From: Mercurialis annua
Lineage: Eukaryota; Streptophyta; Magnoliopsida; Malpighiales; Euphorbiaceae
Assembly: GCF_937616625.2 (NCBI RefSeq)
Contig: NC_065572.1
Span: 250,501 to 314,500 of the forward strand
Direction of reading: 5' to 3'
Length of the DNA: 64,000 nucleotides
Position 1 is the first letter of the stretch, and each line of letters begins with the position of its first letter. A program made the translations under genes and the position numbers. Under the pieces are notes generated by a model. It was given only the letters and a program-made list of their open reading frames with translations, was not told the DNA's origin and searched no databases. Of this stretch, positions 35,591 through 47,800 are shown piece after piece.

Positions 35591-35950
35591 ATGGAAAACT
35601 TAACACTGTCTTTTTTGGGCTGAAATTTTTATTAAATGTGAAAGTTGGGCTTAAAATTGGAAGATACTTGAAAATTTGGGATTTATTTTAACTATTAAAA
35701 ATTCTACAAATTAAAAAAAAAAATCACTTGTTGGCTTGAATTAAGTTTGGGTTCCGCTAATGATTCCATCTGCATTGGCGAGGAAGAAATGAATTTTGTT
35801 GTGGTCGTAAAGAATGGACATGCTCATTTGTCACCGGAAACAGATCACAAATGCAGAGTATATAGTAATTAAGGTAGCTAGGGTCTACAAAAGAATGATG
35901 AGCGATTGGTTTGGTTGAATTGCTGTACAGTAGTTGATACATGGAGATGG

Positions 35951-37892
35951 TCACCAAACATTTGATCCTCTGCTCCCACTAGCTCCCAGCTTGTCCAGCA
36001 AATTTTGAAGAGCTTCTTTCATCCAGTCGTAGCGGCAGAGTTTAAACGCTTCCTCTGTGGTGAGCTGCAATGCAATATTCAAATCAGGAAACTGGAACCC
36101 AAACCCATAATTATCAAAACAACTGACCCATTTTCTACTGTAATTAGACTGTCCTGGCCAGCAGTGAAGCTCTTGCGTGACCTCCAGCGCAAACATATAG
36201 CCTCTACAGCCTCCGATCAAGCTGCTGCTCTTCTCGCTGCTCTTGCTTCGAAATTCCCAAGCTCCCAGTGGATTCTCCTGTTAGTAATAACATTTACATA
36301 TTATACATTGCTACATAATAAGAAGAATCAGAGACGTACGTACAGCCAGTATTCCTTGCACTCCAGCTTCTTCCATGGCCTCACGGCTTGCTGCTTCTTC
36401 CAGGGACTCGTCATCTTCCCACCCTCCCTTTCATTTTAATTATATCAAAAACTAATTCATACTCGCTTTTCTATTCATTTCCGCACCCAATTTCTAAATA
36501 ATTAATGTGTACCTTTGGAAACACGAGATCCTCACGTTTTGGTGTCGAAATCATGAGCACTAATATACTCTCCTCCACTTTGCAATTTCCATCCTCAATA
36601 TTCTTCTTCTCAATTTTGTACGGAATGCACCTATATTATAAGCGAAATAGCACCACCACTTTTCAGCAAACAGCTACAGAGGCATTGCCGCACTAAAATT
36701 ACTACGGTACTGATGCTAATAACTAATATGGCAAAAGATCCATATACACTCTTTAACTTTTTATTAAAACTATTTATATTTTTAATTCTTAACCCCTATT
36801 CTTGTAAAATCGGATCAAATTCGCCAATTTTTTTAACAAAAATATAATGAATTTATTATGAAGAGCTGATTTCTACCATTTTTTATAATTTAAGAGTTCG
36901 AGTTATACTAAATAAGACTTTAGAAATATAAATATTCTTTCATCAAAAACTCAAGAGTCACTACAACAAAAAAGGTCTATTGTGACACTGGACAAATATT
37001 ACTTAATATTAAAAAATCGTCGCACAAAGTTTATACCAACATTTTTCATAAATGTTACTTGAGTGTTACATTAGCATCTTTGTCACAATAATACTATGTA
37101 ATATTTTTTGCAATGGAATTTAAATAGCTTTAAAAACGGTATCATATAAAAAAGATTTGTTTAAATTTAACTTTATTTTAAATATAATAAATAATTAATT
37201 TTTTTTACTTAATACAAATTATAAATTTCTTATTAAGAATACCACAATATAAATGGTTACCGAATTATTTATTATTCTCCTACTCTTAAAATTACAAAAT
37301 CAATTGTACTCAAACTATTTTTTTTTTAAAGAATCGGGTTACACCAAATTAAAATATTTAGATATATGAATATCTTTTTGTGCTTTATATGCAAATTTTG
37401 AAGGTCTAAAAAATTAATCATGACTTTCATTTAATGAAGTGGGCAAGTTAGGAGAAATTTTTGAGTATATATGATAAGTATAAGACATGTGTGAAGCTAA
37501 GAAATCGTTTGGATATAATAAATTCATAGTATAATTTGGAAACTGAACAAAGAAAATACAAAAGTGTCGGATGTGGTTGATGGAAGGCAGAGGGGATCCT
37601 AGAGTATGATCTGGGAAAACAGTACCCCTCAACCGACAAGCTCAATTGATTTCTAATTTTTCGCTATAACTTATAACTTAACAAAGAGTATAAGCAAATG
37701 CAATTGCAAATTATAAAATCGATCGATCAAACAGTCGTGTTAACGGAAACTGAATGTTTACTTGTAATTTGTTATTGCTGAAGCGAGAGTATAATGGGAA
37801 GAGAAATATAGACATACATACCCAGCAACAAGCCTAAGATGGCCCTGGTAACGCTGTCTGTGTCTGCCTGTTCGAGCTAACAAGGACGACAT
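35951..37892 (-). CDS. Nudix hydrolase, NUDT4/12/13-like
   Basis: Five exons: 37822-37892, 36513-36630, 36344-36427, 36128-36277 and 35951-36064, all GT-AG, giving 178 residues. Exon 1 (MSSLLARTGRHRQRYQGHLR) and exon 2 (IPYKIE..., STPKREDLVFPK) lead to the Nudix box at residues 64-86: GGWEDDESLEEAASREAMEE then AGV, matching Gx5Ex7REUxEExGU with all catalytic Glu. Then come ENPLGAWEFRSK and RKWLTTEEAFKLCRYDWM. This is the small plant class acting on diadenosine polyphosphates or inositol pyrophosphates; some members are organellar. Intron 4 is only 63 nt and in frame, so retention adds 21 residues. The 1.19-kb intron 1 contains a CACTA-like end (CACTACAACAAAAAAGG, near 36961). Confidence 0.88.
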
Positions 37893-37936
37893 GCTTCGCA
37901 GTTGATCAGTAGCTAGAAATAGAAACCCTTTTCATT

Positions 37937-37944
37937 TATTTATA
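37937..37944 (-). promoter_or_regulatory. TATA box of the Nudix gene
   Basis: TATAAATA on the minus strand, 45 bases upstream of the ATG. Confidence 0.55.
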
Positions 37945-38620
37945 GCCAACCGTCTCATTATGCATGAAATACGTAGAAATGAGAGACGTTGACACCGACG
38001 ACGACCTGCTGCTGCACATACAGATTCAATCAAAACTCAACGCTATGAAATGTTCTCTAAGGACGCATAGTCAATAATGGCAACTCAAACAAGGTTTTTA
38101 TGTGATTTCGTAACTCAGAAATGCCACCTTCTCAGAAACATCGCTCAAACTCTTAATTTGTTTTCCTCATATCATATGACCACATCAACATCGATCTCAT
38201 CTTTCTTAAAACTAACTCTATGACTATCACATATTTATCATGGAACACTCTTATCCATGTCAGCTAAATCAAAAGTAAGCATAATGGTGTAAAAAGCCTA
38301 ATTTTTTCTTTTTACCTATCTAAACCTTTAAAATGTTGTAAATCTATTTCAATTTGACCAATGCTTTAAATCTTTGAAAATTGTCAATTTGGATGCTACA
38401 TGTATATAGTTGAAGCAATAAAATACTTATTAAAAATTTATTGCCAAGTGCAAAATACTCAAAAACAAATGTATTGTGGCATATATAAATCCAATATAGA
38501 TAAGAATTTTTGTTAATGTGATGTTTCTTTCTGCCCATTAACTTGGTCATAAAAATTTATACAGTCCGCATCTCCATCTTTATGTTTTTGTGATTTACTA
38601 TACGTTACAAGTCAAAAGAC
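37945..38620. other. Upstream region of the Nudix gene
   Basis: No gene or definable repeat seen. Confidence 0.45.
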
Positions 38621-38627
38621 AAGTTCA

Positions 38628-38825
38628 CCATTTTTTTTTCTTTTTTTGGTAAGCGCATCCGGTTTTTAAGACTTCGCCTTAACTAATCCGAATCTGACCC
38701 GCGTCACGCACCTGGCATGGTGGGTGAGTCTATCAGTGGAGATTTTTTGCATTCACAAGACTCGAACCCAAGACCTTAATTAAACGATATCAAGCCGCTT
38801 ACTACTTGGACCCAACTCTATTGGT
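38628..38825 (-). mobile_element. tRNA-derived SINE, minus orientation
   Basis: Reverse copy of the family at 33983: T-rich tail on the left, body with CCTGGCATGGTGGGTGAGTC, B box (GGGTTCGAGTC on the minus strand) and A box on the right. AAGTTCA flanks it at 38621-38627 and 38826-38832. Confidence 0.8.
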
Positions 38826-38832
38826 AAGTTCA

Positions 38833-39521
38833 TTTTCTAACCAAAGATTGATCCATGCCAACATTTTTCTTCGGTAATGAAATTATTGATTGTTAGATTG
38901 AAAAATAAATGATTAGATTAATTTAGATGTTGAAATAATAGTTAGTTCAATACATATAAAAGGACAAAATGCAATTAGATCTGATAGATGGAACTAAAAT
39001 TACATATACAATTGCATGTACACGTAAGCACATAGCTAATCTGCCGACCATCTCACTTTCATTAATCCATTCTTTGGATTTATACTCACCAAATGGGAAA
39101 ATAATATTAATTTCTACTCAAACATATCTGGAATATCTGATTGAGATGTGATCCATATGTTAGCTATCCATCCGGCCCGTCCAAATCTGATATATTTAGG
39201 TCTAAGTTGGACGCTAAATTTTTATGTAACGTTCAATCCAAATTTAAAGAGATTTAAATTTATAAAATGTGAGTCTTACTCAAATTCCGATTGAATATAA
39301 AACTAGTCGGATTCAAATAGCAAATATTAAACCCGAATTGGATTGGAACGAACTCAAATTTACATTTTAAAGTGTTAAGCCTACTTAAATCTGTTTCAGC
39401 CTGTTAAAATTCGGCTCATATTTCTAAACTCTCATATGGCTAACTACTACTAATTACACAATTAAACCTAGCATATGATATGACTATCCCTCACTTCATT
39501 TCTAAAGATTGCATAAGACCA
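38833..39521. other. Intergenic DNA left of the outer MULE
   Basis: No gene is seen. About 39165-39430 has repeated variants of CAAATTTAAA / CGGATTCAAAT, possibly an old non-autonomous element. Confidence 0.4.
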
Positions 39522-39600
39522 TTAAATTGTGGGTTAATAATATGTTTATCTTCTTTTCATTAATTATTTCTAGTTTTAGCCCCTAAAATCAGGTTTTTCT

Positions 39601-39622
39601 GATTGGGAAAATTCTCCCAATC
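39601..39622. repeat. Palindrome near the left end of the outer MULE
   Basis: GATTGGGAAAATTCTCCCAATC can form a hairpin 70 bases from the element end. It is the only clear one at this end. Confidence 0.55.
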
Positions 39623-41798
39623 CCAATCATTTGAATTTTTTAACCCAATCATTGATTTTTGTTTAAATTTTTCTAATTATTTAAAAAAAGTTATGGATAA
39701 AAAAATTTTATGGGTTAAAAATTTTACATCTTAATTGTTCAATTTTTTGAATTAAAAACGTTTGAATAAATTAATTGTTTTACATTCTATAAAAATAAAT
39801 TTATAAAATATTACAAGACAATTATATTAACAAATATGCAAATATAATATGTACTTCATAACAATAACATATTTAATAAAAAAAATATTACAAATAAAAA
39901 AAATATTACTACAGCAGATAATGTTCAAAGTACAAATAAAATTACCGAGGGGTCCTATCGTCATATCTGCTAGTCACCGGGAGGTTCGAGCGCAAGTTGT
40001 TTCTTTTACGGTTCGCCCGACGGCCTGTACTGATGGTGAGGTAACGTCGATTTGGGCGACCATCACCATCTCCCCCTCCTGCATCGTCGTCGTCCTCGTC
40101 CCCGTCGTCACCCTGCTGGTCCTCGGGAATGGTTGTACTCGTCGTGGCTGGTGGCGGGGTGACAAACTCTTCTTGTTGACGGAACATCATAGCCTCCATG
40201 CTGTCTAGGCCTAACCAACTACTACCGTATGACAGAAAGTATGTGGTCCCAGGTGTATCTGGAAGTCCCTGTGAAGCTGGAAAGTCCTGTGTACCCTGCG
40301 TAGGCTGATCCCACTGAACCTGAAAAGGAGCCACCGTTGGCTGTACATAAACAGGCGGCGGTGGAACAAAAGGTGAAGAAGGTCCTGGTGGCACTGGATA
40401 TAAACATGATCCCTGAAAATAGTGATGTGCCGAATCCCCGTAAAACTGGCCAGATGAAGAAGGACCCGATGAAAAGGGAGGCGGTACAGAGCTGGACCCA
40501 GCGTAATAGTAGTGTCCCCTAAAAGGATGAAAAACCACTGGGGGAGGCATATGATCGGTCGAACGCTGAGGTGGTGCAGGGGGATGACGCCGCTCTCGTC
40601 GTCGATGTCGCAGCGTAGTCGGATCTATCGGTGCGTCAGGTATGACTGATAGTCGATACGGTGGTATAGAAGGCTCGATAGGGGGGCGATGTAACATCAC
40701 GGCAGTCCTCTCTAGTGTCTCTCTGTGTGCTGGCTGCAAACCGCCGAAGCTCAGTGTCAACAGGAGCATCCCTACGTACACGCTCCACAAAATCGGCCTG
40801 TAAATAAAGATATAATACGTTAAAAAAAGTAAGACAGTAACCCGAAATTTGAAATTGATAAATTATTTAAAAAAACATATTATTTAAGAAAATACCTGTG
40901 CTCCGAGCTCAGCGCCCTGTCGTGTGATCCAGCGACGCGTGATATATCGAAACCAATCCATATACTCAGAATGGTAATGCGGTGGATCCCAAAGGGGCTG
41001 TCTTAAAATAACATACGGGAGTCTATCGTCCCACACACGAATGTAGTAAGAGTGTGTCTGGATCCAAGATGAGTTGCTCTTCAAGGTAAGGGTGTGTAGT
41101 GAGTGATCCTGAAGTGAGACGTCTAGAATACCCTGTTGCAATCTGAACTGCTGCAGAACTCTGTCTGCCTGGTGCCACTCCACAATATGAAAATAGATCA
41201 GTGGAATTCTGGCTCGCCAAAAAGCGCGCCCATCCAAACAATACTCTGGGAGAGTGTCCAGCATATCCTCAGTGTACGGCTGCCAGATAAACTGCATTTA
41301 TAAAATATAAGCTATTTAGTATTAAAATATTCTCATAATAAACTATTTAAAATACGAGGAAAAAAAACGAAATATAATTTCTTACATCTTCGTAGCGAGA
41401 CGTGTCAAGCCGAACACGGATGTCAGGTAGCGAGTGTCGACCCGAATGGCTGGCGTTTCTCCGGCCTCCCCATCTGTTATTCAAGAACAGCAACACGTTA
41501 ACAGTCACATTTTATGAAATAGAATGAAACTAACAAGTATTAAACAATAGAATAAAACTAACAGATATTAAAACACACCTGTCGCCCAATGGTAGATGTG
41601 GTGAAATAGTGGGATCGGCTAGAGCGGGAGCAATAACTCTAAGCCGGTCCAATGCCCACAGCTGCAGTATCCACAACGCTCCGCCCATGATGTGGCGATT
41701 CTGAGACCGCAACGAACATAGGCAAAGCTCGTGATATAAGTAAGCCAGTGTCGCCGATCCCCAGCTGTAGGTCCGAACTGCCGCTGGGTTTTTGATAT

Positions 41799-42162
41799 TT
41801 GGGTGCCTCAAAGGCACCCAAAATTCCAGATCAGTGCCTCTTTCGGAATTAATTCCGAAAGAGTGCCTGGTCCCACCTGTTCCGTATTCTAGGAATGCGG
41901 AACAGATGGGGTTCCGCATTTCTAGAATGCGGAACAGGTTAAGCAGCTCATTAACCTCGTTAATTAGCTGCTTAAGCACGTTCCGCATTTCTAGAATGCG
42001 GAACAGGTTAAGCAGCTCATTAACCTCGTTAATTAGCTGCTTAAGCACGTTCCGCATTCTGGGAATGCGGAACGTGCTTCTCCCCAATGATTAGGGAGAC
42101 AGTTTTGTCTCCCCAATCATTGGGGCTGCAATGATTGGGCATTTTAGTGCCCAATCATTGCT
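41799..42162. repeat. Palindrome array at the left end of the inner MULE
   Basis: At least eight consecutive inverted repeats: TTGGGTGCCT/AGGCACCCAA (41799-41821), a perfect 26-base palindrome with GGAATTAATTCC in the centre (41838-41863), TTCCGCATT-CTAGAATGCGGAA at about 41880, 41912, 41981 and 42050, GTTAAGCAGCT/AGCTGCTTAA, GGGGAGAC-type and CAATGATTGGGC/GCCCAATCATTG (about 42080-42162). Bases 41912-42049 are two copies of a 69-bp direct repeat. Little sequence is left unpaired. Confidence 0.9.
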
Positions 42163-43233
42163 GAATTTTAATTTAAAAATAAATAAATATTATTTTAATT
42201 ATTTTAATAAACACTATAAACTAAAAACAATTTAAAATAATTTTATCAAACGATATATTAAGAAACGATTTAAATGCTTGTTTGATTTAACTACTGATTT
42301 TAACAAACGCTTATAAATAAATAAAAATCTTAACAGACGATTTAAATATTTGTTTTATTTAACTAATGATTTGAACAGACACTTATAAAAAAAATAACAA
42401 TTTTAACAAACGATTATAATATACAGAATAGAGTAAACATACAACATCTACTAAAATACAAAAATCGATAAATGAACAAAAATATGAAATCTAATCTTGA
42501 TATCTACGAGTCCTCGGTCTCTGTATCCTCAAACCGTGAGTCTCCCGTCGGTGCCGCGAGCTGTCGGTAATCGAGTAAAACTGTCTGGGTACCAGAGGGC
42601 CCTCGCTGTCGTCGTCCTCGTCTTGAGCTGAAAGCTCAACGTCTGCTGCTGGTGGTGCAGTACCGGTCCCCTCCTGTGTGGGCGGTAGGAGTCTAAAAGA
42701 CGGAGGTATGATATCCGGTCGTGATAAAAGCTCCTCGTACGCCTCTGAACCGATCTCCGGACCAAATAACCAGGACTCTGACAGTGTAAAATGTAGCTGT
42801 GATGGATCCTGAGCCTGGTGAGAAGAAGATGGTCGCGAATGTGACGTCGACGGCTGATCATCCGGAGGCAGCGTGGGACGGTAACACTGATCGAAAGAAG
42901 TGAGCTGCTGATCATCTGTAGATAGCGCTGGACGGTAATACTGATCTAATGCAGCAAACGGCGGTGGTGTGGCCTGCCGAAACTGAGACGCCGGTGGTGT
43001 GGCCTGCTGGAACTGAGACGGCAGCGTGCCCAGAGGAGTCGTATATGCTGTCTGTCCGTAGGACGGCTCAAAAAACGGCATCGACGAAGGCGGGACCTGA
43101 TACGATGATACCTGGGGTCCTTGAAACACAAAGTAGAAAATGCAACATTTAGATTATATATTTAAATACGAGTTAAAAAAGCAATAAAATAATTAATAAA
43201 TGACATGAAACCTGTGGGAAAGAGGTCTGAGGC

Positions 43234-44734
43234 TGATAGGAGTAGAAATACTCCTCCTTTTAGGTGTGGTTTTGACTCGATAATTGCATATTTTGATCAG
43301 TCTTATTGGTGTTTTATTGTCTTATTATTATTTCGAGCGTTTCAGGTGAAATATGCAATTATGGCGAGAATCAGGGCATTTTTGGTGAAACTTAGAAGTC
43401 AAGGATTAAAGAGGACACGAGAGCATAGTGGAAGGGCCAAGAATGAAGTTTTTCCAAGGCAGAATTGACAAGTATGCGAACGCAAGGGTAGTGTGCGAGC
43501 TCTTCACGAGCTGATTCTTGAGTTACAGGAGCTGATGGAAAGAAAAGGGAAAAAGAAATTGGCCAAGGCAAGGGGTGTGCGTTCGCACACCCCATGAAGG
43601 AAAGGGAGTGTGCGTTCGCACACTCCCAAGAAAAAGAAGAGTGTGCGTTCGCACACTCCCTTATGTGCGAACGCACACTACGCGCAGGATTGGTTTTAAT
43701 CGGACAAAAATGCCCCTGTTCGTCAGCAATTTCTAAACAAGTTTCGAGGGTATTTCTGGGATTTCATCACCGCTCATCCTAACTACATCAGCAATATTGG
43801 GAGCCGTATAAATAGGAGACTTATTCATTGTAATGGGGTTCGCTTAATTTTTAATTAAAAACATAAACCCTAGATTAGAGTTTTATTATCAGTCGATTAT
43901 TGAATTCATCGTTTCTTCATTATTTTGTTACCGATTATCATTAGTTTATTGTCGAACAAGGTACGATTATTATCAATTTCATATTCAGTATTTTATTCAA
44001 TCTTAGCATGAATTCTTTAATGATTGTTTTTAGTATTTTTATTATTATGTGTAGCTAAACCCATCGTTGGGGATTATTAATCAAATTATGTCTGTTTAGT
44101 TAAATCGGAATTATGGGTTTTTGTTCTTGATATGTTCTTGATTATTGTACTTAATGCCTAGCCTGAACTGATCACTTAGTCTTTGCCAATTGTTCTAATT
44201 TTAGCTCGAGAGAGTAAAATTGGAATAGACCAACATAGTTAAGAACGTAGGAGTTAATTGTGCGAGAGTGAATTAACAAATACGTGTTCTTAGGATTCAC
44301 TTCATAATCATTCAATTAATCAGTAATTAGGTTAATCATTGTGCGAGAGTGAGTAATTAACCTATTATTCATTAGTTTTATGTTTTTGCCTGCAATTGCT
44401 CGAGAGAGAATTTAAGGTGCTTCCGATTAGTCCGAACCATATCAGAACAATATAATTCATAACCCAAATTAAATAAACAGCATAACAAAGATTAATAATC
44501 CCTGCTTTTCTCATTATTGTTAAAACACCGTTTGAATTACAGCTTTAGTTACTTTAAATTACAATTGTCAATATCTGTCTTTTAATTACAAAACAACCAA
44601 TATTTGTCTTTTCGGCTATTCAAATCGAGTCTTTCAACTGGTTGTCTTTAGAACTTTCCTTGTGGGTACGATATCCGGACTTCACAGTCTGTATTACAAG
44701 TTGGCATACGTACGCTTGCGTATTTTAACCAACA
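43234..44734 (+). repeat. 5' LTR of the Athila-type element
   Basis: Starts TGATAGGAGTA, ends TTAACCAACA, 1501 bp. A TATA box TATAAATAG lies at about 43807-43815, about 570 bases in. Four GC-rich palindromes with a GTGTGCG/CGCACAC core (43572-43593, 43604-43627, 43640-43657, 43664-43677) lie upstream of it in U3. Confidence 0.85.
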
Positions 44735-44740
44735 AGTTTT

Positions 44741-44758
44741 TGGCGCCGTTGCCGGGGA
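44741..44758 (+). promoter_or_regulatory. Primer-binding site, tRNA-Asp type
   Basis: TGGCGCCGTTGCCGGGGA, the Athila-clade primer site, six bases after the LTR end. Confidence 0.85.
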
Positions 44759-44873
44759 AAGTTTTTCTTTAACAACTAAGTTGGGATTGCTTGGCTTGTT
44801 TTAGTCTTTATTTTTCTTGTTTTACGCGTGTGGTTTGTTGATTTTGTTGTTTCAGGTACCCTTCTCTTAGTGT

Positions 44874-47800
44874 ATGCATAATACACGACGCAAAGGACTA
44901 CCGTTAGAACCGTTTCAACAAGACCTCACTACCTTTGAGCGAAGTGTCAGAAAAGCAACACACTCAACTCAAAGGAATCTCAACATGGAGAACGAAAACG
45001 ATGCTCCTCCTGGATTCAACAATGCGGGTGATAATCGAGTGATCCCGCAGAATCAAAATCAGCAGAATCCGCAGAATGCTCAAGGACAGAATAATGAAGG
45101 GCCTCGAGTGAAAACACTGATGGAAATATTTCAGCCAAATGTGGGAAGCAACACCCATGGCTATTTTGCACATCCTGTGCCGACTACCCATTATGAGATC
45201 AAGACGAGTGTCATTCAGCTGTTGAAGGATAACTGCCAGTTCTATGGGCTGCCTAGGGAAGATCCTAACGCACATCTTGCAAACTTCTTGGAAGTATGTA
45301 GCACATTCAAGATGAACAACATGACTGACGACGAGGTATGGCTTCGCCTGTTCCCATTTTCTCTGAGGGATAAGGCAAAACAATGGCTTCACGCTCTACC
45401 TAGCGCAGGCATTAATACTTGGTCCGATCTGGCGAAAGCGTTCTTGCACAAGTATTTCTCCATGGCAAAGACTGCAAAGCTGACGAGGGATATTATGCTC
45501 TATCAGCAACTTGATGGGGAATCAGTTCATGAAGCGTGGGAGCGCTATAAGGAGATGCAGAGGCAAGTTCCGCATCATAACATCACTCGGGAGAATCTGA
45601 TACAAACCTTTTACAATGGAGCAACTGAACTGGGGAGAAGCACGATTGACGCAGGCGCAGGAGGGTCTCTGATGAGAAAAACGGCGGATGAAGCATTCGA
45701 TCTGTTAGATGAGATGGCAGTAAATGGCTGTTTTTGGCCATCTGAAAGGGCGAAGGCACCTGCGCAGAGAGGAGTTATGTCAGTTACTGCTGATTCTGCA
45801 ATGGAGGCTTTAAAATCGAAGACTGCAGCATTGCAAAATCAAGTGGATTTTCTTACACGGCAGGCTGCAGGAGTTAATATTAACAGTGTAGCTGCCATTC
45901 AGAGTAACTGCGAGGTATGTGGGGAGCATGGTCATATGTCGAATGAATGTTCTGTATGGGGTCAGCCTAACAATGAACAAGTTAATTTTGTGGGAGGGCA
46001 AAGACAGGGCAATGATCCATACGCTTCAACTTACAACCCAGGATGGAGGAATCACCCAAATTTCTCATGGAAGGACAATGGGGGTAATGCCAACAATCAG
46101 GCAGGTCCGAGCTTTCAGGGCGGACAGAGGCCACAACACAATCAGGGCAACTACCAGAATCAAGGGAACTTTCAGAATCAAGGGAATTTCCAACATCAGA
46201 ACAACCGACCGCAGCATCCTCCTGGCTTCCAACAAAGAGAGCAAGGCGAGTCTCTCCACAGCAAGTTTGATAAATTGATGGAGATGATGATGAAGAAGGA
46301 TGCCGAGACGCAGCAAACATTTAAAAATCATGCTGCTACAATTCATAACCTTGAGGTGCAGAATCAGCAGATGGCTAAAGCACTGCAAAGCAGAAGTCAG
46401 GGGGGTTTACCATCCACTACTGAGGAAAACCCCAGAGAGCATCTCAAGGCTATTGAGTTGAGAAGTGGGAAAGCATTGGATGATCCATATGCAGGACGTG
46501 CTACAGTTGAGGCGGAAAAGGAACAGTGTGAGGGTGGCGAGCCCGAAAAGGTAGTTGCTAAACCACCTCCACCACCTCCTTTTGTGCCAAAGGTGCCATT
46601 CCCACACAGAGTGAAGAAGCCGCAGGACACTTGGAAGTTTCACAAATTTCTTGAAACTTTCAAGAAGCTACAGATTAACATCAGTCTGGCAGACGCATTG
46701 AGAGAGATGCCGCACTATGCAAAGTTTCTCAAGGAAATCATCACCAACAAGCGGAGTTGGGATGCAGAGGGACCAGTACCGATGACAGAAAACTGCAGCT
46801 CAATCATACTGAGCAGTCTACCGACCAAGCTGAAGGATCCAGGGAGTTTCACTATCCCTTGTACTATCGGTAACATGCAATCTGTCAATTGCCTTTGCGA
46901 TTTAGGTGCTAGTATTAATTTGATGCCCTTATCCCTTTTTCGTAGTATGTTTGGTGATCAACAGGTACAGGCCACGCCGATGATGTTGCAGCTAGCGGAT
47001 CACTCTCTGAAAAAGCCACATGGGATTGTGGAGGATGTCTTAGTGAAGGTCAACAAATTCATATTCCCTGTGGATTTTGTTGTCCTTGACTACGCAGCGG
47101 ACAAGGAGTGCCCGATGATATTGGGGCGACCATTCATGAACACTGGCAGAGCTCTTATCGATGTTCATGATGGAAAGCTGACTCTGCGAATTGGGGATGA
47201 GAGCGTTGAGTTTGACATGAGAAAGATCACACGCCATCCCAATTCTGGAGGTGAATGCATGCGGGTAGACATGGTGGATGAGTTAGTGGAAGAACAACTG
47301 GTAGAAAACAATGCCATCCTGCAGTCTATGCCGAATGAAAGGGAGGAGTACTTAGAGGAACCAGTCCTCGAACCACTGTTGAAAAGCAAGCACATCACTC
47401 CTCCCTCCTCAGAGAAGCCACCAAAAGTGGAGCTCAAGACTTTGCCTGCACACTTGCGATATGCTTTCTTGGGAGCTGATGGCACTTTGCCTATTATCAT
47501 CAGCAACAAGCTCACCAAGAAGCAAGAGCAGAGGGTCATTGATGTAGTCAAGGGACGTATCTTGGCTATTGGGTGGCAGATTTCAGATATCAGAGGGATC
47601 AGCCCTTCAGTAGTGATGCATCGGATTCATTTAGAGGATGAGTCTAAGGCATCTGCGCAGAGACAGAGACGGCTGAACCCTAACATGAAGGAGGTGGTTC
47701 ACAAGGAGATTGTGAAGCTACTTGATGCGGGCATCATCTATCCCATTTCAGATAGTTCATGGGTGAGCCCAATTCAGTGTGTGCCTAAGAAAGGCGGGAT

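Noticed and set aside
41799..42162. Palindrome arrays read as Helitron ends or a CRISPR array
   Set aside because: Exact 9-base duplications and inverted ends show a Mutator-type element; CRISPR arrays do not occur in plant nuclear DNA and there are no equal spacers.
40337..43152. Plus-strand frames of 60-100 codons opposite the PMD exons
   Set aside because: Shadows of the minus-strand PMD coding sequence.
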